A DNA stretch of 64,000 bases from Cyathus striatus (Eukaryota; Basidiomycota; Agaricomycetes; Agaricales; Nidulariaceae): positions 3,472,001-3,536,000 of the forward strand of contig JAOVFP010000015.1 in the NCBI GenBank assembly GCA_025738555.1, read 5' to 3'. The translations under genes and the position numbers were made by a program. Numbering within the stretch: position 1 is the first letter of the stretch; each line of letters opens with the position of its first letter. The notes beneath the pieces were generated by a model. The model had not been told where the DNA came from. It saw nothing but the letters and a program-made list of their open reading frames with translations, and did not search any database. Shown here in pieces: positions 24,001 to 35,145 of the stretch.

Positions 24001-24750
24001 GGTACCGGAGAAGCACGGACAGAACGTTCACCTGCCAGAGATAGACCTTGAAGGTGGCCAGCAAGTTCATCATCATGACTACTGGCAGATGTGCGGCGGC
24101 TGGCTGGCATACTCTTTGCTCCGGCTGAACGGGAAAATCCGCTACTTCCCTGAACTGTTGCAAGATCGGGCGAGAGGCTAACAATTGGCGCATAAGCAAC
24201 AGACTTGCGTTTATCAGCTACAGACCCGACAGCCTTTGAAAGGGATTCCACATCCACCGAAAGCCGAGCAGTAGACCCAGGACCGTATGCCTCTCCATTA
24301 AGTTGTGCATTGACGCGTGGTGGTGTGGTGGGTGCAGAAACGGCAAGATGTTGGATTCCTCCATTCCCATTTGCAGATGGGTCGTAAGGGATACTAAGAA
24401 GCTCTTGTGCTTGCTTTTGCTCCAGTGCACGCATCTGGTCTTCAAACATTTTACGCTGAAGAGCACGTTGTCGCTCGTGCTCTAAGCGTTTCAATTCGAC
24501 ACGCTGTGGCAAAGTTGTTGGAAGGAAAAGACAAATACAGCAAGGTAAGAACGTACTGCTGACATATCAGGCATATTACTTCCCAACCTTCCCGCCTACA
24601 TCTTGGTTATGAGATGTGAAAGGAGATTAAGCATAAACAACATACTGAGGCAGCAAGATCCAAAAAGGCAGGCGGACTTTGCTTTCTCTCGCTGGACGGG
24701 GAATGACTATCAGTAGAAGCTGGTAAGATACGTTCCAATGGACTATTCAT
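21083..24750 (-). CDS. Pumilio-family RNA-binding protein, Puf4 type
   Basis: Sequence-specific mRNA 3' UTR binder that promotes decay or translational repression. It starts at 24750 (MNSPLERILPAS). A long disordered, Ser/Thr/Pro-rich N-terminus contains a charged helix (RVELKRLEHERQRALQRKM). Eight PUF repeats follow, with recognition cores CRYLQ, NYLCQ, TRAVQ, NHVIQ, CCVLQ, NYVVQ, SNVIEK and NYCVQ. Repeats 6-8 (NYxxQ, SNxxE, NYxxQ) are the standard UGU readers, and the HGCCVLQRC of repeat 5 resembles yeast Puf4/Puf5. The C-terminal tail is Gln/Ser-rich (LYPMQSQPSFTQHL, SSFGYGM). About ten introns are needed. The expected target is UGUA followed by an AU-rich half-site (inference from the PUF code). 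Confidence 0.9.
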
Positions 24751-25753
24751 ATTGATGTGAAGTCAAGAAGATGGGGACTGTGAACGACAGAAAAACAAGA
24801 GAAGGAGTCGAAGGAGATAGAAAGAGTTCCTAAATGCACAAGTGGGAATCCTGTATGCATGTTAGCTGGAAGAGAGAGAACTGGAGGAAGATGACACGCC
24901 TGCAATTCGAGCGTCTCTAAAGGACTGTTGTTACAAAGCTTGATTCCGGACTGTATACAGTATATATGAGCGGACGAACGAGAAAAGAAAAGACTCGCAA
25001 ACCCTTTTAATACTCCAGTTTGAAAAATAGAAACAGGAGAGAATGGTTGAGACAAGTTGAGAGTGGCAAGGCTTGTTGAAATATAAGTATTGGTGGCAGA
25101 AGCACGTACGTTTTAGTCCCTGAACTCTAAACATCGGCAATGTCCTCCAAATTTTTCAACTCCGGTTTCTGGCGCATAACCCTTGAAAACTTTTCCACAT
25201 TTCACTGTCTTCACACTTCCCTCGCCCACAGCTCATTTTAGCACCCTAAGCACTCTTGACATCGCTGTCCACCGCTTTACTTATTCTATCCGCAACCGCA
25301 ATGGTACAAGTAGTAGAATTATCCGTAACTGTACTCCCGCTTCATGCTTTTGGCGCCATTTCTCCGTGCCGCTTACAAACTTATGTCGCCTCCACTATTT
25401 TCCTTCATGAAAAGTAGTCCAGTGTTGCCTCCTATGTAAATCAATGCCAAACCTATTGTATATTAATAATGGATGATTAATAGGCATAAATACTCTAACT
25501 GTGCCACATTCTAATTTAAGTGCTGGACTAGCACTCGCTGGAATCCAGAATTCCATACCCCCTTACATAATTGCACTACATCATTGGGTCAAACTATTAC
25601 TCACAATTGAGCCCTCATCAGTATGACCGTCACCATATAGAATTAGCGACGACTGATCTTCGCCATGTAGGACAGGCCAGGACAGGCTCAAATATGTATT
25701 GCACCATCAATGGGTCCTCAGCGAAACAACATGCCGGGAAGGAACCACGTATT
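24751..25753. other. Spacer upstream of the Pumilio gene, downstream of UVRAG
   Basis: About 1 kb holding the Pumilio promoter and leader and the UVRAG 3' end. The ORFs present are short and unsupported. Confidence 0.55.
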
Positions 25754-28700
25754 TCAACTAGTCTCTAGATTAAGTGACTGAATGGGTGATCCTTGCATGA
25801 CTTGATCACCATTATCCGCAGCTTCGCGTGGAGATGCCTGGATAGTCTTTTGGTCTTCGTCAAGATCTAGACTAGAATTCCCTTCGGGTCCTTCTTGCAC
25901 TGTGGTACCACTGTAATATTTCGACGCACTGGTAAATGTCCGCGTAGACAATGGGCGAGAACGGAGGAAATCTGCAAAAGGCCCTAAGCCAAGAAGCCTT
26001 AACTTCCCGGACCCACCAGCCACCGGTGTCGTAGAAGTGATTGGATCACTGTCGTCAGACACTGTCGGCCTATCTTCTGCTGTCTGCAGAAGTGCAGGGT
26101 CCTGAAGATGAGGACGATTATTCATATCTCGAGGATCCAGTTTAGGTGAATCTGGTATACGTGTTGTTCTGTTACATTTGCATTAGAAAACTCTGCAAAT
26201 CAACAAACTTGGCAAGTCTATTGACGCACCGTAACGTTGCGCCTTGGCCGTGGCTTAACGTGAGTAGAAGATTTTTAAGATTCGGAAGAGTGTGACGCAT
26301 ATCTAATGCTCGCAACTCCCGTTCTATCATTAACTGAATAAAAATTAGCAATCAGTATACTTTTGACAGACAAACAAACCATTTCGATGTTTTTATTCAA
26401 GAGGAATACACCGTATTCAAAGCGATATGTATCAACACCGACAGAAAACAATGGAAACCTGAAGCATCATCAGTATATAATTACCAATCATAAAGTTATT
26501 ACCAACATTCGTGGTCCAACCATTGCTGAAATATCATCCCGGATAAGGCTCCGGCTTCCTACATAAGTAACTGGATATAGCAAATCTCGAGCCGTGTACG
26601 TTGATATCAATCGTAAAACTTGTGCTACATAGCCTAGCGCAGTGGCAACAGTATCTTCGGTCACTTCCTTATGTTCGGGGAGCATTAGCGGAGGTGCAGG
26701 ATCTGTTGGACCTCCAGGTATTGGTAATGGAGCATTCAAAATTGTATAAAGAAGATCAGGAGGCGACGACAACTCGATCGGGAAGATGTTGGATAAGATG
26801 GTAATAAGTGACACCCGAAGAGGCGCGAAATTTGAGCGCAGTAGCAATAGATTTTGTCTACACCTCATAAACATACATATTCTTCCATGAACAGCAACGC
26901 CTAACCTTTGATCACTTACGCACTGTGCAATTCTGCATGTAGAATTCTGTGCGCATGTAACTTGTTTCTTTGCAAGGTCAAGAAGACTACGTCGCTGTTG
27001 AAGTCGTGTTGTACGTGATTGTAACCGTGTCTTAACTGATGACATATAAGTACGTAATAATGACAATGGCATGGCATGGGGACTCACGCTTTGACGACTC
27101 TTCCAAAACTTCGAAAACATTTAATTTCAACCCTTGAATGCGCGACTCGCGCAATGACATATCCCGTCGCTTGTTTGAGCCATAAGGAAATTTTCAGAAC
27201 TGAGAAAAACTGAAAAATGAACTCACCAGCAATATTTTTTTTTCGTTGCGTATTAATGTACCGATCTCATCCACAACTGCTAACAAGGATTTGTTGGTGT
27301 CCACAACACAAGATTGGGTAGATACAAGTCTGTCACTTTGTCAGAAGATAACCCAAAAAACTGTTGGATATTCTGACTTAAAGATATCCTGCCAACTAGC
27401 GCTCTTCGCATGACCCTCTGAGCAGTCAATTGTATCTTGCTCTCGTGTGCTATATTGGGAGGTTGAAATTAGGGAAGAAGCCGCAAATTCTCGCACAAGT
27501 GCCTGAGATCGGAACTCAGGGTCAGAAGTATATCCATTGTTATGCAGAGCTGAATGGAAGGCAGTTGAACCAGATTCTGGATAGTAGAAAGTTTTGCCGG
27601 GAGGTGATAGTGTAATTACAAGGCTATTTGACGGAAGATCTGAATAATCGGAACACTATATATATCAATGATAAGCATTACTTAGATGACTAAATGATGG
27701 TTAAGCATCTTACATTTTCTGGGAGTTCGCGCAATTCATCTAAATCCACATCCCAACAACCAAGTACGACCCATCCAGCATCTGTCCGATTAAGCCCTTT
27801 ACGATGTTCAGCAACTCTGGGCCGTAAAGTAGATGCGTCACCTAGGGAAGGCCGTCTTCCCCATAATTTAATATCAAGTGACCTTCCATTTATATCTATC
27901 CAAGGAGATATGTCACGGCCAGAGCGAACATCAATAGGGAACATAGGATTTGTTGACGGAATATGGATCGGTGAAAGATAATCAGGAATATCATCTTCTA
28001 CATGACCACTAGAAGATTTTGGGGTATTGTGAGGTCGCCTTCCATGGCGGCCTAATGAAACAAGGCGTTTAGTTGGTTCGCGAATGGTTTCTGTGACAAG
28101 TACTTCTCGATGCCTCGAAGTAACGACCCGATTGGATGAAGGTAGGATATCAATAGACAGAAAAGTTTCCACTAGGCGCGAGCTGATTATGCTCTCTAAT
28201 GAACCCTGTGATGTGTCTAGCAATAACGCAGAAAGAGAGGATATTTCTTTAGATAATTCTGAGAGACGTAAGGGGACTAGAGAATTCATGGACGTTGTAC
28301 GAGGCCGTGCCATATATTTTGAGGTAAAGGAATTGAACGAGGAATCCAAATCGTCAGAACTACTTGGGGGCGATCCGCTATAACCATTCTAGACTGAGAA
28401 GAATGGGAACGAGGTCTAACTCTCCTCCCGCTTAAGTGCAGGGTGAGTTCATCATCGTGAATCCTATCTCGTCGACTGGCTTGAGGAGCTGAATCACTCG
28501 ACAGCTTCCGTAAACGTTTCTTAGGCGAGGCCACATCGACGTACGGAATTTGCCCACCGGAATTTAACTGGCTTATTTCAATGGGCTTTGATAAAGCTGA
28601 GGTGAAAGAGTCCCGAACTGGAAAGGGCGTTAAATTGCGTATTTGGATGGACGTTATGTGACGGATGCGTCTCTAGTTTTCTTTGTGAGAGAGTACTTAT

Positions 28701-28779
28701 TGTATTGTTTGAGTATACTCACAGGGACAAAAGGGTACTGATGGATGGTAATGCTAGATCCTGATTCAATTTCCGCCAT
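25754..28779 (-). CDS. UVRAG/Vps38-like subunit of the PI3-kinase complex II
   Basis: Regulatory subunit of the Vps34-Vps15-Beclin complex that makes PI3P on endosomes. It starts at 28779 (MAEIESGSSITIHQYPFVP); the next exon is RRIRHITSIQIRNLTPFPVRD. A C2-like region runs through IDVRSGRDISPWIDINGRS, AGWVVLGCWDVDLDEL and PENV. A middle coiled coil (VKTRLQSRTTRLQQRRSLLDLAKK) precedes the UVRAG/Atg14 domain with the key signature TALGYVAQVLRLISTYTAR, LLYPVTYVGSRSLIRDDIS. The C-terminus is disordered. The exons between 27120 and 27700 (containing EQDTIDCSEGHAKS and LVDTNKSLLAVVDE) are short and their edges are uncertain. The GSRSxIRD motif makes the family call solid. Confidence 0.85.
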
Positions 28780-29062
28780 AGTACTGTGTACTTACTAGAA
28801 TAAAAAGATGTAGATGAGTCAAAAAGGAGCACGGAATTAGTGAACAGACCAAAACTATCCGATGCGATATAGGTATTGCTGAAGAAACAGAAGTCAGGTT
28901 ATCTGGAGACCATTAACACAGGTAGCCGCGGTGGCAGAGATTAAGCAGGGGTGTAATAAATATAATAGAAGGTGAAGTACTGCGTAGCGAGTAGCGTGCT
29001 AAGTAATGAGCGCTGAGCTAGTGAGCTCTTGAGCTTGTACTTAGCTTGAGCGCTTGAGCGTA
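28780..29062. promoter_or_regulatory. UVRAG upstream region next to nested transposons
   Basis: A spacer of about 280 bp, presumably the UVRAG promoter, ends where the outer TIR element begins. It contains gctagtgagctcttgagcttg-like short repeats; no specific binding site can be claimed. Confidence 0.35.
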
Positions 29063-30781
29063 TAGTCCGGAAGCCGAACCGTCTAAGACGAGAACACGCT
29101 GGCGTCACATGACTGGCGTGGGGGTATCTCGTCGATAGACGGTCCGGTTAAACTCGTTGACATTTTGTGTTCCTTACGCTGTCCCACCTCTGTCCCCCAC
29201 TGTGGGACCTGACTAGGACATCAAAAACATCTAAGGATTCATAAGATCTATGTGAGGTTGAAATGTTGAAATATCATGAAAATATTGTAAAATATTTGAG
29301 GTAATAATGTAACAGCCCACTATGGCAGTATTAAGTATTGTACTGGTTTCAATTCAGAGCTCATGCACTACTCCTTTTTCCACTATTACACCTAATATTT
29401 TCTCTATAATATATACAGGAACTAATACTGTATGTATGTTGAAGAAGAATAGGGTATATTGTACATGAGGGAGGGAGGAGCACTTGGGTAGGGAACGCTA
29501 CACCAAAACCTCAACGAGTTTTACCGGTCTGCCTGTCAACGAGTAGGCCACGCGTCCTCACGTGACAAAAAGTGTGATCTCGTTCCCGGGATAGGCAGAT
29601 CGTAGTCCGGAAGCCGAACCGTCTAAAACGAGATCACGCTGGCGTCACATGACTGGCGTGGGGGTATCTCGTCGATAGACGGTCCGGTAAAATTGGTCAA
29701 GTTTGAAACAGGCGTCCCTTACGCGCCTACTTCCCTCGCTCGCTCCCTCAATATACTTGTTCCTCCCCTTGTCCCCAGCGTTCTCTACGCCCGTTGGCTT
29801 CTCCAAACTTTGAATAATACCCTCAAACACCTATTTACACCAAGAAGACCAACAAAAGCACCTCAACCGGCGTAACGAGGCCGGCACAAGCATATCAACT
29901 CGGACTCAAGTAGGCTGGGGCGTCTAGCCATTTAGGGAATGTTGGGCAGTGGTGAAATGGATCTATTTGTTGAGGATGGGCCATTGTAAAACCTCAGGTA
30001 CGTTCAGTAGCTAAATTTGAGTCAGCTAGAGACTGACAGCGACAACTTGCACTGCTTACACCTAGCATTGCTGTATTATATATGAAGCAAAATGGGAGCC
30101 AATCTCGGTATGCTACGAAGGTCTCAGAGGTTTTAGACTTATTTAAGACGAGTGCTTTTGACATTATTATGGGTACAGCACTTCTGGTTGAAAAAACGAA
30201 GAGTTTCAGATGTATCGCAGTGAATTGTACAAGAAAGATTTTCACGAAGTCTTGCTGAAGTTGAATGCGATATATTACATTCTAGTAGTCTTAAGGCGGT
30301 ATAGTGTCTGTGAGCATTTTTTATGCTGGTAAGCACAATGATATCTGTTGATTTGGGTGTGATAGTCTCGATTTAGAGGTCATCTAATCGTTCCATAGAT
30401 GCTTGGCAAGGGCTCATGTCTGCGTAGAGGAAGAGGGAGCAAAGGAAGATACAGTTTCTGTACCTGTACTGGCCTTGTTACGTTGTTTGGTGTGCTTTTG
30501 ATGGTTTTTCTGGTGTAATTAGACATTTAAGGGTATTCTTCAAAGTGTGGGGAAGTATGCTTGTGTGGAGAACAGAAGGGACAAGAGAGGAACAGTTATA
30601 TTGAGTGAGCGAGCGAGGGAAGTGGGCGCGTCGCACGCGCGTAAGGGACGCCCGTTTCAAACTTGACCAATTTTACCGGACCGTCTATCGACGAGATACC
30701 CCCACGCCAGTCATGTGACGCCAGCGTGATCTCGTTTTAGACGGTTCGGCTTCCGGACTAGGCAGATCGGCCCTCCGGTAT
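29063..30781. mobile_element. Older TIR element, interrupted by a second copy of the same family
   Basis: The left arm at 29063 begins TAGTCCGGAAGCCGAACCG and runs to about 29160. A diverged inverted right arm runs from about 29505 to 29602 and resumes at 30770-30781 after the nested copy. Shared inner motifs are CCGGTTAAACTCGTTGA at the left and TCAACGAGTTTTACCGG at the right. Without the insert the element is about 550 bp. No target duplication could be recognised, as expected for an older copy. It is non-coding. Confidence 0.7.
29603..30760. mobile_element. 1,158-bp long-TIR element nested in its own relative, 9-bp target duplication
   Basis: Ends TAGTCCGGAAGCCG... and ...CGGCTTCCGGACTA are inverted. 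The arms are nearly identical for about 105 bp and stay similar for about 260 bp (29603-29865 against 30490-30760). A perfect 9-bp direct repeat, ggcagatcg, flanks it (29594-29602 and 30761-30769). The insertion lies inside the right TIR of the older element. The interior has no transposase ORF. The TIR length and 9-bp duplication again suggest a Mutator-like non-autonomous family. Confidence 0.88.
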
Positions 30782-30948
30782 AAACTGTTGTTACACCTCT
30801 ATTGGACTATCTTACTGCTCCAGCCAGCTGACAGCTCCTGCAGCACGAAATACCACAGGATAACACCATAACTTGCATACTGTTATTTTCTACCTGAACA
30901 TTTTACTTGCTTCGTGCGTATTTGAATAAGTGTTGGGGCCCAGGGAAA

Positions 30949-32429
30949 ATGGGTAAGTGCGCTGCGATAATATCTACTTTACCATACATCTCCAATGAGG
31001 CTGCTAGATTCAAAAGCGATGCCTCCTCCTCCCGTACCTAACTTGTCCCCTCCACTACTCGAGTCCGAAATTATCTGCCTTACGTCGTGTCTTAAGGCGA
31101 GCAAATTTACATCGCTACTTGTGTGATTTATCTCATTATTCATGCAGAATGTGGTGGTTAAAGTCGGTCAAGTCTATAGCTTCTATGCTGACACGCGTAG
31201 GCTGTATGTTACTTAACCCGCTAAGTATACTACGAAGGCTTAATATTCATTAGAGGTATCCAAAATCAAGCTTTCAAGCCACCCCAGTCTGTAACAGCTG
31301 CACTTGGGCGCGAAATTGAAAAATACGATCAATTGTGTGACTCTATTGAATCTCAGTTGGTTGGTACATTCATATTTTTTACCGTAAGCATGTACTAATG
31401 CGATTAATCACTTACTGACAGCTACGTGCGATAGCTGTCTTGCGACGCGACCTTTCGCGAAAAGAGAGAACAATTGCCGCCGAAGCTAGTCGCTTACGGG
31501 ACTCTATGGCTCCGCCCGCTGTAGTAGCAGATAACGCCATTATCAGCCTCGAGTCTCATGCAGAGGTATCCCAACAACCCTTAGCTCCCCCAAAGTCGAC
31601 GTTGTCTTCCGTTCCACTGGGTCGTCGACCTTCCGCCATATCGATATCATCTCTCAATAGGCCTACTCTGCCACCTAAACTCGATTTATCTCCATCTGCG
31701 CTTCGTCTGGCTGCGGATGATATCTCTATGTTTTCAAGTGGTCTTGCTTCCCCTGTAACTTTAGCCCCTAAATCTGCGCGCGCTGTCGGTCCTGATGAAT
31801 TTCCTGCTGATCTAATGGCCGCTTTCGTCAGTGCATCTAGTCAAGGGCCAGATAGAACAGTTGATATCGATTTATCAGGCATTCCAGAGAACAATGAACT
31901 GAAATCCACCAACATAAAATCGATGTCTTCGCAGCCGGTAGCAGGGGATACATCTGACAAACCGATTGAGCTTGACCTCGATATGGATATGTCCAATATG
32001 TCAGATCTCTTCGGCGACGCTTCGGACAATGATATGGCCCCAACTCTAACAGCCAATGTTGAAGACCTATTTTCTTCTGATGTAGCTGGGGGTAAGAGTA
32101 TGAAACCCGAAACTATACCTGAGAAAATGAATCTCGGAAATACCCCCTCCGATCTATTTTCCTCTCTCACATCTAACTCTGAACCATTGAAGAAGACAGA
32201 TGAGATGGCGGTCGTGGATCAGCCCAATCTTGCTTCCGGACATATGATGACTTTCTCAACCTCATCTCATACACCCGAAGTTGCTTCTTCCAAGCCAGAC
32301 GTTTCTCATCCCTCAACAGATGATTCATCCTTTGACCTACATGCTATATATCAACTCGATCCCAATTTCATGGCTGATTTAATGGGGGGGTTAGGCAGTT
32401 CAGCTGAGAAAGGTGATGATGGTGAATAA
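30949..32429 (+). CDS. Unrecognised coiled-coil protein with Ser/Asp-rich C-terminus
   Basis: I do not recognise this gene. A likely start is ATG-G at 30949-30952, spliced to 31008 (MDSKAMPPPPVPNLSPP), but the next one or two exons cannot be fixed. From about 31255 the reading is firm: IQNQAFKPPQSVTAALGREI, EKYDQLCDSIESQL, an intron, then LRAIAVLRRDLSRKERTI, a predicted coiled coil. The remaining 320 residues are disordered and Ser/Pro/Asp-rich with acidic-hydrophobic patches (LDLDMDMSNMSDLFGD, VEDLFSS, DLHAIYQLDPNFMADLMGG). Such patches resemble transactivation or Mediator-type regions, but that is a guess. Confidence 0.6.
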
Positions 32430-32875
32430 AACCAAACGCGTAGCGTTCGTAATACGTATGCAGCATGTCTTTTTGATATTGAACCCACGTTGAATTAGTA
32501 CTGCAGTATGGAATGTTTGCCTCTCAGGAACGCATCATGCTATATCGAAGTTGAAGACAGTAGTGATTGACGAAGTATGTATGTTGGGCACCATATGGCT
32601 CAGATCGAAATTGACTATCAGGAGTGCTTCCCCGCATGGCAATGAGCACCGGAAGCTAAAATGTATGATTTTCGATGTGCTTCTCATGTTATCTCAATGC
32701 GATAAGCTTTGCGGTTGCACATCGCTCCACACAGCACTCCACGCAGCTGATAATACCTCCATATTTTCCATGACTTAATGGGTACACTGTCAATCCTTCC
32801 TCGTCCTTCCTGGCGCTTATAATGACTCACATAAAAGGCTTATGACGTTCGCGTTTTTCTGTGTCATTTACGAAT
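32430..32875. other. Intergenic spacer
   Basis: About 450 bp between tandem genes; the promoter of the nuclease gene is presumably here. No other feature was seen. Confidence 0.55.
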
Positions 32876-34628
32876 ATGCACACAGCTAGACGCTTCTTTG
32901 TAACTGCACTGTCCCTTGCTTTTGTTTCAACCCCAGCCTTAGGATGGGGAGCCAACGGACACCAAGCTGTTGGGTTTGTTGAATCTTCTTGCGTCTTTTT
33001 GTTGTTATCGCACTTCATTAACTTTATTCGTACAGATATGTGGCCATGCAGGTAATGGGATGCGTTCGAAGAAATTCAGAAAATTGACATATACGACTAA
33101 TAGTTCCTTTCTCCCAAAGCATTGGCGTTTGTTACATCCTCTCTCGGTCCCACCTATTCCCAGTCCCTCGGACCTGCAGCAACGGTGTGTATATGGAACT
33201 AACTTACCATTTTTAACCACTTGTTTACTATGAAGTATACTGATATATTTTTAAATTCTAAATAAGTGGGCAGATGATATCAAGTCTAGTTCTGCATATG
33301 CATGGTAATCGTTAACGGTCTTCTATCTACTATTAATATTATCTTAATACTACCTTACCTCTTCAGGTCATCTACATTACATTATGTCGATGCAGAAGGT
33401 ACTAGATACCTCCTGTGTATTCTGCTTGGCTACCGTTGAAACCCTCGCATCTTACAGACAATCCACCTAATTCTTGTTCAGTCTCTGAATCAAGGGACTG
33501 TGTCAACGGGAAGTGTATCTGTACGTACTATTTATGTGCGAAATCGTTGATATGTTTGACTGAGCAAATGATGTCAAACTAAAATAGTGACTGCAATTGC
33601 CAACTATACAACCCGAGTAGTTGATGCTTCTTTGTCTACCTCTCAACGTCAGGAAGCCTTAAAATTTCTCGGTACGCTTTCGGTCCTCATCATCTGTAGC
33701 GTCTGAATCTTGAACTCAGACGAATACACTGCCTTGCCAACGTTCCACAGATCATGTTCGTATTCTACTTCGCTTTTCCCTGTCATAGTTTGACAGGAGT
33801 TTACCGCGGTAGTTCATAGGAGATATAGGCCAACCACTGCATGTGGAAGCTGTGGAGGAAGGCGGAAATGGAATTAACGTTAAATGCAGTGGATCCACCA
33901 CAAACCTTCATTCTGTAAGACATGCAAGGACCTTATAATTTGCATCTTTTGACGGTTTCCTTTCAAGCTATGGGGTATGGTGATGTTGTATTGCAGATAT
34001 GAGGCGGCTTAGTGAACGAACTGCTACAGATTCTGGGATGATCAACAAACTTCTCTCTGCAAACTATGAAAATTCCGTAACCACCTGGGCCAACACGCTC
34101 GGTGCACGAATTAAAGTCAGACATAAGTTACTTTCTTACCGATCAATATTTACTTATATATATACATGAAGTCCGGCTCTTACGCCTCTCTCGCACCTTT
34201 CTGGTTGTCTTGCACTTCAACTACGAGACAAGCTAGTCGACGCCGCACAGTCCAGGACGATGTCACTGGCCTTTTCCGTCCGCGCGCTATCACACCGCTT
34301 GAATGCCCTCTTGTATGGGCAAAGGATGCTAACTCGTTGGACTGTGTATGTTTAAAACATTGTTACTGTGCTTTTGATTTTAACGCGCTGATGTTCCGGG
34401 GGTTCCAGTCGTTTGTGTTTAATTATTCTTCCGGAGCAGATCTATGTACAACAAGCTATTACACGAATGCTATCCCAATTGTAAGCGAAATATTTATGTT
34501 TCATAGAATTTTTAGAAAAATGCTGACCTCATACTGACGAACAGGTTGAAACACAGATCGCAAAACAGGGTCTTCGTCTTGCGGCGTGGTTAAATGTTTT
34601 GTTTGATGGCGCTACTAACCTCCCTTAG
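32876..34628 (+). CDS. Secreted S1/P1-type single-strand nuclease
   Basis: Zinc-dependent 3'-nucleotidase/nuclease that degrades single-stranded DNA and RNA outside the cell. The signal peptide is MHTARRFFVTALSLAFVSTPALG. It is followed directly by WGANGHQAVG, whose N-terminal Trp is a zinc ligand after cleavage. Further zinc-site motifs are ATWADDIK, STLHYVD, DHFIGDIGQPLHVE and NLHSLWDSG. Cysteine pairs typical of the family are present (NSCSVSESRDCVNGKC; LECPL; SLDCSF). The protein has a basic insert (TRQASRRRTVQDD) before LECPLVWAKDAN. About twelve short introns are needed. The PLHVE intron acceptor at 33810-33811 and the internal exon CTATGGG were chosen because they restore the family frame. 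Confidence 0.92.
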
Positions 34629-35145
34629 GTGGATGCTTATCTTCTCAGTAAGGTACTTATACTTATACTTTATGTAGTAATAAGTACTTATATGATACCT
34701 CAAGAGACCACGAGTCACATGCGTGTTGTAACCAAGTTGCACAATGCAACCGCCAAGCAAGCGCGTCCACAGGCGTCCACTGTCCAACTGTATTACTATT
34801 AGTCTTTTGTATATTCAGCTGTTTGGTGATGTGGCTGATACCACGCAGAAAGCTGTAGAACACGCAGTTGGACTTTATTGGTAATTACAGTAGCGAAAGA
34901 TTTGTTAGATACAAGTTAAATGAACGTAGCCATGTAGTAAGTTTGCAGTCGATGCTCACTGGCGCTAGCGCTCATCATTGGTCTCGGGCCGCGACGGTGA
35001 CTGAAACTAGCTTCCCCACGGACCCGCCGCTCACGCTGCAGTAAGTACTTACTAGTACACTGTACAGGATACTTACTTGTCTTGAATACTTCAAGCTTCA
35101 AAGCTTCATTAATCGTTAATCATTTCAGTTCATCCATTCATTTTC
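34629..35145. other. Intergenic spacer
   Basis: About 520 bp between tandem genes, with no supported ORF or repeat. Confidence 0.55.
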
